From Betaproteobacteria bacterium UBA3031 (GTDB taxonomy: Bacteria; Pseudomonadota; Gammaproteobacteria; Burkholderiales; Eutrophovitaceae), in the NCBI GenBank assembly GCA_002367635.1, contig DFDI01000048.1, forward strand, positions 1-31,372: 31,372 nucleotides of DNA, read 5' to 3'. This document shows, piece after piece, positions 7,692 to 16,492 of this stretch (within the stretch, counting starts at the first letter, position 1; every line of letters begins with the position of its first letter). Both the position numbers and the translations under genes were made by a program. The notes below the pieces were generated by a model. It made no database searches and was not told where the DNA came from. It saw nothing but the letters and a program-made list of their open reading frames with translations.

Positions 7692-9548
7692 CTAACTCGT
7701 TTTCTTGTGCCAATCAGAATCACCAATCGCAAGGCTTTCAATACGTTTCTTGCGCCCATAAATCAAATTCACAACACCCCGTGATACAAAAACGGCACTA
7801 AACATCGAAGTCAGTATCCCGATGCAATGAACAACGGCAAAACCTCGAATTGGCCCAGTACCGAAAAAGAACAGTGCAATGCCGGCAATAAGCGTAGTGA
7901 TGTTCGAGTCTAAAATAGTGCCCCAAGCCCGCTCGTAGCCTGCAGTTATCGCGGCCTGCGGCGTGGTCCCATTCCTAATTTCCTCTCTAATGCGCTCATT
8001 GATGAGCACATTTGCATCAATAGCCATGCCTAAGGTGAGTGCCACCGCGGCGATGCCGGGCAACGTCAGTGTCGCTTGCAACATCGATAAAACCGCAACC
8101 AAAAGCATCATGTTGACACTTAATGCAAAAACAGAAATAACGCCGAAGAGAGCATAATAAACGCCAATAAAGATAGCTAAGGCAGCAAACCCAATCCAAG
8201 TTGACTTGAATCCTCGCTCGATATTATCAGCGCCAAGGCTAGGACCAACCGTTCGCTCTTCAATAATTTCCATGGGTGCTGCTAGGGCGCCTGCCCTCAG
8301 TAATAACGCTGTATCGTGTGCTTCAGTTGTCGTCATACTCCCACTGATTTGCACACGACCCCCTGGGATTTCTGCCCGCACTACAGGCGCCGTCACAACC
8401 TCTGTGCTACCTTTTTCCACCAGGACCATCGCAATACGTCGTCCGATATTTTCTCGCGTCGTCATTTGAAAAATGGAGGATCCTCGGCTGTCCAAACTTA
8501 AATGAACGGCTGCCTCTGATGTCGTGCTATCAAACCCAGGTTGCGCATCAGCAATTCTATCGCCTGTCAGAATGACTTCTTTCTTAAGTAAATATGGCGT
8601 ACCCTCACGATCAAACATCAGATCATCGCCGGCAGGAATCTGTCCTTCTTGCGCCGCCTGCAAGCTTGCCGGATCCATCTTATCCTCATCGACCAGCCGC
8701 ACTTCGAGTGTCGCAGTACGACCTAAGATATCCTTAGCCTTAGCTGTATCCTGAACACCTGGCAATTGGACAACCACACGATCCGCTCCAGATTGTTGAA
8801 CAATCGGCTCCGCAACGCCAAGCTCATTCACACGATTTCTTAAAGTTGTAATATTTTGCTGTAACGCAAACTCTTGGATTCGCTTTTCAACCTCAGGTTT
8901 AATTTGAGCTACGATAACGGCAATATTTGATCGCTCTTCTACCGAATAAGTTAAGTCAGATGCTTTGATCTCGAGCGTTACAATCGCATTATCTCTAAGC
9001 GATTCATCCCTAAACTCTATGTCAATTGAGGTATTACCCGTAGATATCTTCGAGTACCTAATATTTTCTGACCGCATTACCTGACGCAGGTCCTGCAAGT
9101 AACTCTCTCTCGCTTGTTGTAATGCGGAAGGCATATCCACTTGGAGTAAAAAATGCACCCCTCCCCTCAGATCAAGTCCGAGGTACATGGGTAGGGCGTT
9201 AAGGGAAGTCAGCCAAGATGGGGAATTAGGTAACAGATTTAAAGCAACAACATACTCCTTACCCAAATCACTTTGAATCGTATCCTTAGCCCTTAACTGG
9301 GAATCAGTATCTTCAAAACGGACCTTAACGCCATTTTTATCTAGATAAGACGCTTGAGCAACAATACCTTCGTCAGAGAGGAGATCGTCGATCTTTTGTA
9401 ATAACTGCAAGTCAACTTTTACGCCAGTACGTAGCGGGGAGACTTGAATCGCTGGCGATTCGCCGAAAAAATTTGGCAATGTGTAAACAATACCCGCGAG
9501 CACAGCCGTAACAATGATGAGGTACTTCCAGAGTGGATATCTGTTCAT
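7692..9548 (-). CDS. secD: Protein translocase subunit SecD
   Basis: Large subunit of SecDF, 618 residues. One N-terminal helix (about residues 7-25), then the DLRGGVHFLL motif near residue 127 that opens the periplasmic P1 domain, and the GRTATLEVRL region. The C-terminal membrane domain starts near residue 450 and contains the GMAIDANVLINERIREE motif with the conserved aspartate used in proton transfer. Length and motif order are normal. The ribosome-binding site (GAGATAG) is modest. Sits between yajC and secF. Confidence 0.97.
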   Translation of the reverse strand: MNRYPLWKYLIIVTAVLAGIVYTLPNFFGESPAIQVSPLRTGVKVDLQLLQKIDDLLSDEGIVAQASYLDKNGVKVRFEDTDSQLRAKDTIQSDLGKEYVVALNLLPNSPSWLTSLNALPMYLGLDLRGGVHFLLQVDMPSALQQARESYLQDLRQVMRSENIRYSKISTGNTSIDIEFRDESLRDNAIVTLEIKASDLTYSVEERSNIAVIVAQIKPEVEKRIQEFALQQNITTLRNRVNELGVAEPIVQQSGADRVVVQLPGVQDTAKAKDILGRTATLEVRLVDEDKMDPASLQAAQEGQIPAGDDLMFDREGTPYLLKKEVILTGDRIADAQPGFDSTTSEAAVHLSLDSRGSSIFQMTTRENIGRRIAMVLVEKGSTEVVTAPVVRAEIPGGRVQISGSMTTTEAHDTALLLRAGALAAPMEIIEERTVGPSLGADNIERGFKSTWIGFAALAIFIGVYYALFGVISVFALSVNMMLLVAVLSMLQATLTLPGIAAVALTLGMAIDANVLINERIREEIRNGTTPQAAITAGYERAWGTILDSNITTLIAGIALFFFGTGPIRGFAVVHCIGILTSMFSAVFVSRGVVNLIYGRKKRIESLAIGDSDWHKKTS

Positions 9549-9602
9549 AATTCTGCTATCTCATTATCAATTGTCTTACCCATCGAAAACAATAATCGAA
9601 GT

Positions 9603-9935
9603 TTAGTTAGTCGCCGATTTCAATGTGCCTTTTGGCAATACCGTTTGAACAGAGGGTTTTTGCACGACAATTTCAGTGCCTGATGCAATCTCAATCGTTA
9701 CAAACTGCTCTCCAACATGGGTGATCTTACCTAAGAGACCACCACCAGCCACAACCTCATCCCCCTTCTGAAGGGCATCTAATGTCGCCTTATGCTCTTT
9801 TTGTTTTTTAGCCTGAGGTCGAATCATCAAAAAATACAAAAGAACAAATAAGAGGACTAGAGGCAACATCCCCATAATATCCATTCCTCCGGCTGAACCT
9901 TCCGCGGTTTGGGCAAATGCTGTTGATACGAACAT
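9603..9935 (-). CDS. yajC: Sec translocon accessory protein YajC
   Basis: A 110-residue single-span inner-membrane protein associated with SecDF. A hydrophobic helix (LPLVLLFVLLYFLMIRP, about residues 24-40) is followed by the typical QAKKQKEH basic turn and the GDEVVAGGGLLGKI soluble domain. A strong AAGGAG ribosome-binding site lies 7 bases before the ATG. It begins 118 bases after tgt in the standard order tgt-yajC-secD-secF. Confidence 0.96.
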   Translation of the reverse strand: MFVSTAFAQTAEGSAGGMDIMGMLPLVLLFVLLYFLMIRPQAKKQKEHKATLDALQKGDEVVAGGGLLGKITHVGEQFVTIEIASGTEIVVQKPSVQTVLPKGTLKSATN

Positions 9936-10053
9936 ACTGTTTCTCCTTCATTCTGGGGATGACATTGATCTAAAATTTACTGAATGGCATCTAAGGTCTA
10001 AATAACTTCGCTATTCTAACAGGAGCAGGCTATTTTCGTGATAGCAGTAGTCG

Positions 10054-11154
10054 TTAACTCTCCAAAAAATCTAATCTATTAATATGATCGTCCAGAGAAC
10101 CTGACTCAATGGCTGACCGCAACCCTTTCATCAGGCTCTGATAAAAATGTAAATTATGTACCGTGTTGAGATGCGCGCCGAGCATTTCGTCAATACGTTG
10201 CAGGTGGTGCAGGTAGGACCTAGAAAAATTTTTACAGGTGTAACACGAGCAATTTTTATCTAGAGGTTTTTCGTCAAAACGATAACCTGCGTTTCTTAAC
10301 TTCACGATACCGGTTGACGTATATAACCAGCCATTTCTTGCGTTTCTAGTAGGTAGTACGCAGTCAAACATGTCGACCCCGGCAACGACTGCTTTGACTA
10401 AATCTGTCGGGGTTCCGACACCCATAAGATATCTTGGCTTATCTTGTGGCATCCGAGGGGACACAAATGACATAATCCTCTGCATGTCCTCTTTGGGCTC
10501 CCCAACCGATAAGCCTCCAATCGCGTAACCATCAAAATCAAACGTGATTAATTTTTCAATACTCTCCTCCCGTAAATCCTCATACATACCGCCTTGAATG
10601 ATTCCAAAGAGTGCGTTCGCATTGCCTTGATGAGCCTCTTGACTTCGCTCAGCCCACCGCATGCTCAAACGCATAGATTCCGCAGCCTCTGATTTAGTCG
10701 CCGGGTAAGGTGTACATTCATCAAATGCCATCACAATGTCTGAATTTAACGAACGCTGAATCCTCATAGACTCTTCAGGGGTAAGAAAACACTTCGCACC
10801 ATCAACGGGTGACCGAAAAGATACACCCTCTTCCGAAATCTTCCGAAGATCACCTAGGCTAAACACCTGAAACCCACCAGAGTCAGTCAAGATGGGCTTA
10901 TTCCAACCAACGAATCGATGCAAGCCTCCATGAGCCTCAATCACAGCCAACCCGGGCCGAAGCCACAAATGAAATGTATTACCAAGAATTACATCTGCGC
11001 CCGTCTCCTCCACTTGATGGGGGCGCATACCTTTAACGGCACCATAAGTCCCTACAGGCATAAAGGTTGGCGTCTCAACGACCCCGTGAGCAAGCGTTAA
11101 TCTTCCTCTCCTGGCTAGCCCATCGGTTGCTAAAACTGAAAACTCTAAACTCAT
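10054..11154 (-). CDS. tgt: tRNA-guanine transglycosylase
   Basis: Exchanges G34 of tRNA-Asn, -Asp, -His and -Tyr for preQ1. 366 residues. Asp91 in LTDSGGFQVFSL and nucleophile Asp264 in MFDCVLPTRNARNG are both present. The zinc site CSCYTC (about residues 302-307) and the later NTVHN histidine complete the family pattern. It follows queA by 32 bases, so consecutive steps of queuosine formation are encoded together. Confidence 0.97.
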   Translation of the reverse strand: MSLEFSVLATDGLARRGRLTLAHGVVETPTFMPVGTYGAVKGMRPHQVEETGADVILGNTFHLWLRPGLAVIEAHGGLHRFVGWNKPILTDSGGFQVFSLGDLRKISEEGVSFRSPVDGAKCFLTPEESMRIQRSLNSDIVMAFDECTPYPATKSEAAESMRLSMRWAERSQEAHQGNANALFGIIQGGMYEDLREESIEKLITFDFDGYAIGGLSVGEPKEDMQRIMSFVSPRMPQDKPRYLMGVGTPTDLVKAVVAGVDMFDCVLPTRNARNGWLYTSTGIVKLRNAGYRFDEKPLDKNCSCYTCKNFSRSYLHHLQRIDEMLGAHLNTVHNLHFYQSLMKGLRSAIESGSLDDHINRLDFLES

Positions 11155-11186
11155 CTGATTTACCTAAACGTTCTAGAAGAAACCTG

Positions 11187-12203
11187 TTATTTGATCAAAA
11201 ACATCGCATCACCATAACTAAAAAACCTATATTTTTGATCGATGGCATGTTGATAAGCCCGTCTCATCTTATCGGTCCCCATAAATGCTGAAACCAACAT
11301 AAACAATGTCGACTTGGGTAAGTGAAAGTTTGTGATTAAACAATCTACAACTTTAAATGTATACCCGGGCGTGATAAATAAGTTTGTTGAGCCCTCTCCA
11401 ACTCTTAGCTCAATCTCGTTAAAAACACTTTCCAAAACACGAAGACTCGTTGTACCCACAGCGCAAACTCGCCCCCCTTTTGCTTTAGTTTCAGAGACGA
11501 GAGTCGCCACATCCGATGGAAAAACATAACGTTCAGAGTGCATGTTATGGTCTAAAACGTTCTCTACAGTAACAGGCTTAAAAGTACCCACACCCACATG
11601 GAGCGTGAGATAAGCCATTTTTATGTTTTTTTGAGCCAGTTTTTCGAACATAGCCTGATCAAAATGAAGTCCGGCCGTAGGCGCCGCGACCGCACCTGGA
11701 TTTTTCGCGTAAATAGTTTGATAACGATCTGCGTCAGCAGCATCTGGTTGGCGACGTATGTAGGGAGGTAATGGTGTATCACCATGCCGAGCCAAACAAT
11801 CATATATATCCGCTGAGGACTCCAACTCAAAGACCCCATGAGCAAATCTGACCACAGTAAAGACCACATCAATAGCAATATGAATCTTCTGTCCAATTTT
11901 GGGCCTCCGACTGGCTCGAATCAGACATTTAAACCGGGTTGAAGACAAGATTTGATCGATCATGACCTCAACCTCACCACCAGTGTCTTTCTCTCCTTTT
12001 AAACGAGCTTTCATAACCCGTGTGTCATTAAAAACCAATAAATCATCCTCTGTCAAAAAGTCAATAAGCTCAGAAAAATGGCTATCCACAAAGGATTCAT
12101 TACTCCCGGTGGATACCAGTACTCGACTAAGGCTACGAGACTCAAGAGGCTCCTGAGCAATCAGCTCGTCAGGCAGATGAAAATTAAATTCTGAAATATG
12201 CAT
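11187..12203 (-). CDS. queA: S-adenosylmethionine:tRNA ribosyltransferase-isomerase QueA
   Basis: Transfers and isomerises the ribosyl moiety of SAM onto preQ1-tRNA to form epoxyqueuosine. The 338-residue protein starts with the family pattern FNFHLPDELIAQEP, then SLSRVLV, NDTRVMKARL, the AAPTAGLHFD block, THLHVG-like TLHVGVGTFKPV, the HSERY segment and the LITNFHLPKSTLFMLVSAF block near the C-terminus. First gene of the queA-tgt-yajC-secD-secF series and divergent from tRNA-Leu. Confidence 0.97.
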   Translation of the reverse strand: MHISEFNFHLPDELIAQEPLESRSLSRVLVSTGSNESFVDSHFSELIDFLTEDDLLVFNDTRVMKARLKGEKDTGGEVEVMIDQILSSTRFKCLIRASRRPKIGQKIHIAIDVVFTVVRFAHGVFELESSADIYDCLARHGDTPLPPYIRRQPDAADADRYQTIYAKNPGAVAAPTAGLHFDQAMFEKLAQKNIKMAYLTLHVGVGTFKPVTVENVLDHNMHSERYVFPSDVATLVSETKAKGGRVCAVGTTSLRVLESVFNEIELRVGEGSTNLFITPGYTFKVVDCLITNFHLPKSTLFMLVSAFMGTDKMRRAYQHAIDQKYRFFSYGDAMFLIK

Positions 12204-12315
12204 GCAGGCATTGTATCGCTGATTAACATGTCGCTCTAATTCGTCAATTCAGTATAAATAGAGTTGGGAGGACTCCTTGATGACAGCTTCAACTTCAGGG
12301 ATAATCCACGCTGTT

Positions 12316-12402
12316 GCCGGGATGGCGGAATTGGTAGACGCAGCGGATTCAAAATCCGCCGGTGGAAACACCATGGGGGTTCGATTCCCCCTCCCGGTAC
12401 CA
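12316..12402 (+). tRNA. tRNA-Leu(CAA)
   Basis: Type II tRNA read from base pairing. The acceptor GCCGGGA pairs with TCCCGGT, followed by discriminator A and an encoded CCA (12400-12402). The D arm contains TTGGTAGACGC. The anticodon stem is GCGGA/TCCGC with a 7-base loop TTCAAAA, giving anticodon CAA at 12350-12352 (reads UUG). The variable arm is GGTG-GAAA-CACC, and the T arm is GGGGGTTCGATTCCCCC. Pair 1-72 is G-U instead of G-C. The long variable arm and the D loop are typical of leucine tRNAs. Confidence 0.96.
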
Positions 12403-12465
12403 CAATGACGTTACCTAAATGCTAACGCTTACATTTAAAGATCCTATCGATTTACAAGCAAATTC

Positions 12466-12493
12466 TTGTCTTGATCCAACGAAAAAATATCAT
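12466..12493 (+). promoter_or_regulatory. Putative sigma-70 promoter for the hydroxyacid dehydrogenase operon
   Basis: TTGTCT (12466-12471) and TATCAT (12488-12493), 16-base spacer, 135 bases before the first gene of the plus-strand trio. Motif match only. Confidence 0.3.
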
Positions 12494-12627
12494 TCCATAC
12501 GAAACCAAAAATTGTCGGTCTACCCTGGCTAACCCAAGATTGATAAACTAAGGGAGTCAACATCTTTTACATCATAGTTCCTAATGGTGAGTGAAAAACC
12601 TGACACGGAATAAAGGAAATCAAACTG

Positions 12628-13608
12628 ATGAAGCTTTTAATCAGAGAACAGGATCAAGCGATACGCTTAAGTCACCTGCCATCATTTTTAAGTTCGGACT
12701 GGTCAATCGAAGCGATAAACCATCTTGACTCTGATCTATGGTTCCGGCAACTCCAAACAGTAGATGCCGTCATATCGATGCAATGGACTGATCCAGGTAT
12801 TCCTTGCGATAATTTAAAATTACTCCAATTACCTGGAGCAGGGCTTGATGCTCTAGATTTACAGACTATTCCCGTACACACCTCAGTCTGCAATGTATTT
12901 GAACATGAGATACCCATCGCAGAATTCGTCATCGCTGCAATCTTACAATGGGTAACTCACCTCAACACATTAGACCGCAATATGCGGCAAAACAATTGGT
13001 CTGGGTCCCACCTATTCGGCCCAACGCACGAAGAACTTTACGGCAAAACTATTGGTATTTTAGGCTATGGACATATTGGGAAAGAAGTCGCCAAGCGGAT
13101 AAAGCCTTTTGGCGTCCGCGTGATTGGATGCGGGCCGAGAGAACCAGCATCAGGAGAAAAGCCAGACACCTTCTACCTGATTGATCAACTGGATGCCGTT
13201 CTAGAGCTTAGTGATTTCATCTTGGTATCAACACCATTAACAGAAGAGACTGAAGGGTTAATTTCAAAATCCGAGTTTAAAAAAATGAAAAATACAGCAG
13301 TTATCATTAATGTGGCCAGAGGTTCTATTATTAACGAGGAGGCCCTCTACCGCGCATGCAAAGAAAAACAAATTGGTGGTGCAGTAATTGATACCTGGTA
13401 TCAGTACCCACAAGATATTTCGGAACAGATACCACCCTCTCGCTACAATTTCAATGGACTCGATAACGTCATCATGTCGCCCCATGCATCCACCTGGACC
13501 GACTCACTCATCTACCGCAGAACAAAACTCATTGCAGAAAATCTGAATCGGCTGGCGCGAGGAGAACCATTACTTAACGTCGTCAAACATTGCGCTAAAA
13601 TAAAATAA
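12628..13608 (+). CDS. D-2-hydroxyacid dehydrogenase family protein (lacks the canonical catalytic Glu)
   Basis: A 326-residue NAD(P)-dependent oxidoreductase of the D-isomer 2-hydroxyacid dehydrogenase family. The nucleotide-binding turn GYGHIG is at residues 146-151. The substrate-binding Arg231 is in NVARGS and the catalytic His286 in SPHAS. The glutamate normally found 29 residues after that arginine, in an ExP context, is Tyr260 here (DTWYQYPQ). The loop between this point and the histidine is about 8 residues longer than usual. Activity is therefore uncertain, or the enzyme belongs to a subgroup with altered chemistry. First gene of a plus-strand trio, 21 bases before the next start. 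Substrate unknown. Confidence 0.85.
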   Translation: MKLLIREQDQAIRLSHLPSFLSSDWSIEAINHLDSDLWFRQLQTVDAVISMQWTDPGIPCDNLKLLQLPGAGLDALDLQTIPVHTSVCNVFEHEIPIAEFVIAAILQWVTHLNTLDRNMRQNNWSGSHLFGPTHEELYGKTIGILGYGHIGKEVAKRIKPFGVRVIGCGPREPASGEKPDTFYLIDQLDAVLELSDFILVSTPLTEETEGLISKSEFKKMKNTAVIINVARGSIINEEALYRACKEKQIGGAVIDTWYQYPQDISEQIPPSRYNFNGLDNVIMSPHASTWTDSLIYRRTKLIAENLNRLARGEPLLNVVKHCAKIK

Positions 13609-13629
13609 ACCAAAATTTTTGGAGGTGCG

Positions 13630-14415
13630 ATGAATCAAGAACTAATGAATAAAGCTGCAAAGATCTTGTGGGATGCTTGGAGCACGGGTCATACCATTTC
13701 AGGGCTACCAAAAGATTGCCGTCCAACTACGCGGCAATCTGCTTATGAAATTCAAAAACGTATAGCAGACCTTTCTCAATCGGCGCAAATTGGATGGAAA
13801 ATTGCAGCAACAAGTGAGAATGGACAGAAACACATTGGCGCATCAGGACCACTTGCAGGTCGTCTGCTAGCAGATCGATCGAAAGTGTCTGGAGATAACT
13901 TGACGCTTGGCGCCAACCTAATGGCAGTCGCTGAAGCAGAATATTGCTTTCGATTGGGTACTGATTTACCACCCCGAGATACTGCCTACTCGGTAGAGGA
14001 AGTCCTGAACGCAGTGGATACACTACATTCAGCGATCGAGATTCCAGATGCTAGATGCGTCGATTTTGTCACGGCAGGTGAAACACAGTTGATTGCAGAT
14101 AATGCTTGCGCAAGCTGGTTTGTTTTAGGACCGCCGACCACTTCAGATTGGCGAAATATCGACCTTCGGGACCATCAAGTTCAGGTACTCGTAAACGGCA
14201 CAGTTGTTGAAGAAGGAGTGGGCAGCAACGTGCTTGGTGACCCTCGTGTTGCCCTCACATGGATAGTAAACGAGCTGAGCCATGAAGGGATTGGATTGAA
14301 GTCTGGTGAAGTAATTACAACCGGCACCTGCGTTTTACCTTTTCATATTAAACCAGGTGATCACATTATCTCGGACTTCGGGCAAATCGGACAAGTTAGC
14401 GTTACACTGAGCTAA
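13630..14415 (+). CDS. 2-keto-4-pentenoate hydratase / FAH-superfamily protein
   Basis: A 261-residue protein of the MhpD branch of the fumarylacetoacetate hydrolase fold. The metal ligands expected for MhpD are present as Glu102 and Glu104 (EAEYCF) and Glu137 (SAIEIPD). GWKIAATS near residues 55-62 and the C-terminal GEVITTGTC segment are also typical. Such enzymes hydrate 2-oxo-4-pentenoates or decarboxylate oxo acids in ring-cleavage pathways. No ring-cleaving dioxygenase lies nearby, so the substrate is open. A strong GGAGG ribosome-binding site (13620-13624) precedes the ATG. Lies between a hydroxyacid dehydrogenase and a glutaryl-CoA dehydrogenase-like gene. Confidence 0.85.
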   Translation: MNQELMNKAAKILWDAWSTGHTISGLPKDCRPTTRQSAYEIQKRIADLSQSAQIGWKIAATSENGQKHIGASGPLAGRLLADRSKVSGDNLTLGANLMAVAEAEYCFRLGTDLPPRDTAYSVEEVLNAVDTLHSAIEIPDARCVDFVTAGETQLIADNACASWFVLGPPTTSDWRNIDLRDHQVQVLVNGTVVEEGVGSNVLGDPRVALTWIVNELSHEGIGLKSGEVITTGTCVLPFHIKPGDHIISDFGQIGQVSVTLS

Positions 14416-14452
14416 ATATCAAGAACACACAGTTAACTTAGAGAGTAAATCG

Positions 14453-15628
14453 ATGACTTCTTTCGACTGGCAAGACCCTTTTCGACTCAATGACCAGCTC
14501 GAGGATGACGAGCGACTCATAGTTGATAGTGCTCGGGATTTTTGCGTTAAACAACTGTCACCAAGGATTGTTGAGGCCAATCGAAATGAGAGTTTTGATC
14601 GCTCTATTTTTGACGAAATGGGTGAGATGGGCTTTTTAGGATCCACCATAACGGGCTATGGATGCGCCGGTGTTAACCATGTGTCTTATGGGCTTATCGC
14701 TAGGGAGATTGAACGAATCGACTCTGGCTATCGATCGATGATGAGCGTTCAATCAAGCCTGGTAATGTACCCAATTTTTGCCTATGGAAGTGAAGATCAG
14801 CGTCAAAAATATCTTCCTGACCTAGCTACTGGAAAGAAGATTGGGTGTTTTGGACTGACTGAACCAGATTATGGCTCTGATGCCGGAGGCATGATCACGC
14901 GAGCAACTAAAGTGTCCGGTGGCTGGAAGCTCAATGGCGCAAAAATGTGGATCACCAATTCGCCTGTTGCAGATGTTCTAATCGTTTGGGCTAAAGATGA
15001 TTCTGGAACCATCCGTGGTTTCATCTTAGAACGCGGGATGACAGGTCTCGACACACCTAAGATATCCGGAAAGTTCAGTCTTCGCGCGTCAATCACGGGA
15101 GAAATCGTGATGGATGACGTCTTCGTGCCCGAAGAAAATTTATTACCCAATGTGAAGGGACTATCAGGCCCATTCGGCTGCTTGAATAAAGCGAGATACG
15201 GTATTTCATGGGGCGCGTTAGGCGCTGCTGAATTTTGTTGGATGGCAGCAAGGGAGTACACGTTAAACCGGAAACAATTTGGTCGCCCTTTAGCTGCAAC
15301 TCAACTGGTCCAGAAAAAACTCGCAGATATGCAAACAGAAATCAGCATCGGACTGCAAGCCACATTACGAGTTGGCCGACTGTTAGATCGTGATGAAGCC
15401 GCACCCGAAATGATATCTCTTATCAAAAGGAATTCTTGCGGCAAAGCCTTAGATATCGCTCGCGTCGCTCGAGACATGCATGGTGGAAATGGTATCTCTG
15501 ATGAATACCATGTCATCCGACATGTAATGAACTTAGAGGCCGTGAATACCTATGAGGGTACCCACGACGTGCATGCACTTATCCTTGGGCGCGCCCAAAC
15601 TGGAATTCAGGCGTTTACTGGTGCCTAG
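14453..15628 (+). CDS. Acyl-CoA dehydrogenase, glutaryl-CoA dehydrogenase type
   Basis: FAD flavoenzyme of 391 residues that probably oxidises and decarboxylates glutaryl-CoA to crotonyl-CoA. The start FDWQDPF, the SGYRSMMSVQSSL segment with Arg94 (which binds the distal carboxylate in known GCDHs), the flavin motif FGLTEPDYGSD (about 133-143) and the catalytic Glu368 in NTYEGTHD all match the GCDH subfamily. MHGGNGIS near 342-349 is the usual C-terminal helix motif. Last gene of the plus-strand trio, 37 bases after the hydratase, convergent with the SDR gene. No dedicated glutarate-CoA transferase or LysR gene is adjacent, so a related dicarboxylyl-CoA substrate cannot be excluded. Confidence 0.9.
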   Translation: MTSFDWQDPFRLNDQLEDDERLIVDSARDFCVKQLSPRIVEANRNESFDRSIFDEMGEMGFLGSTITGYGCAGVNHVSYGLIAREIERIDSGYRSMMSVQSSLVMYPIFAYGSEDQRQKYLPDLATGKKIGCFGLTEPDYGSDAGGMITRATKVSGGWKLNGAKMWITNSPVADVLIVWAKDDSGTIRGFILERGMTGLDTPKISGKFSLRASITGEIVMDDVFVPEENLLPNVKGLSGPFGCLNKARYGISWGALGAAEFCWMAAREYTLNRKQFGRPLAATQLVQKKLADMQTEISIGLQATLRVGRLLDRDEAAPEMISLIKRNSCGKALDIARVARDMHGGNGISDEYHVIRHVMNLEAVNTYEGTHDVHALILGRAQTGIQAFTGA

Positions 15629-15675
15629 CAAGTAGCGCGCGAAAGACACCACTATATAATAGCCAAGGCTTCACG

Positions 15676-16431
15676 CTAGACGCAGCGTCCACCATCAACC
15701 TCGATGCAGGCCCCAGTAATGAAATCAGCCTCATCAGAAGCCAAATACAAGCATGCATTCGCAATGTCACGAGGCTGACTAAAACGCCCTAATGGAATCA
15801 CAGCAGCAAACTTGGCGCGAATCTCCGGCGTATCCTCACCCATAAATTTAGCAAGTAAGGGCGTGTCCCCTGCGACGGGGTTAACCACGTTGACTCTAAT
15901 CTTATCGGGAGCTAATTCCACAGCCATCGCCTGACTGGCTATAATCGCTGCAGCCTTGCTCCCGCTATACCAAACCAAACCGGGTCTAGGTCTAATTCCG
16001 GCAGTTGAGGCTATTGTTACAAAATTACCACCGCCCTGCTTTCTAAAGTAAGGGACCAAGTTCCTTGCCGAATAGTAAATTCCTTTAACATTGACGTTAT
16101 ACACCAGATCAAATTCCTCATCTGTAACATCAAGCATAGATTTATTTTGGTGCGTCGTCCCCGCATTATTAATAACGATATCTAGCTTCCCAAAGTTATC
16201 AAGAGAACAGGTGAGCAGTTCGGCCCAATCAGAACTACTCGCAACGTTGGCTTTACAAAAAACCGCCTCTCCGCCAGAATCTTTAATAGCCTGAGCGACT
16301 CGTTCACCGCCTTCAACGTTAATATCGTTAACAATTACGCGACAACCCTCTTGAGCAAATCGCGTTGCTATCCCTTCGCCAAAACCTGATCCACCACCCG
16401 TGACGATAGCGACTTTTTGCTCTAATCTCAT
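15676..16431 (-). CDS. Short-chain dehydrogenase/reductase
   Basis: Classical SDR of 251 residues. The TGGGSGFG cofactor turn is at residues 11-18, NNAG at 88-91, and the catalytic triad Ser142, Tyr155, Lys159 (WYSGSKAA). The C-terminal ITGACIEVDGG segment is typical of FabG-like oxidoreductases. Acidic residues after the second strand (NDIN) favour NAD over NADP. The substrate cannot be told from the sequence. Encoded 61 bases downstream of the XdhC gene in the same direction and convergent with the glutaryl-CoA dehydrogenase gene. Confidence 0.88.
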   Translation of the reverse strand: MRLEQKVAIVTGGGSGFGEGIATRFAQEGCRVIVNDINVEGGERVAQAIKDSGGEAVFCKANVASSSDWAELLTCSLDNFGKLDIVINNAGTTHQNKSMLDVTDEEFDLVYNVNVKGIYYSARNLVPYFRKQGGGNFVTIASTAGIRPRPGLVWYSGSKAAAIIASQAMAVELAPDKIRVNVVNPVAGDTPLLAKFMGEDTPEIRAKFAAVIPLGRFSQPRDIANACLYLASDEADFITGACIEVDGGRCV

Positions 16432-16492
16432 TCAAAACTCCTTAACACTAAGCAATAGAAAAAAATTTAATTCGGCAGTTTAATTTATAAAA

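Noticed and set aside
12280..12408. Open frame with a GGAGGA ribosome-binding-like site running through the tRNA-Leu gene
   Set aside because: The frame coincides with a fully paired tRNA and its product would be the translated tRNA sequence; the tRNA explains the bases.
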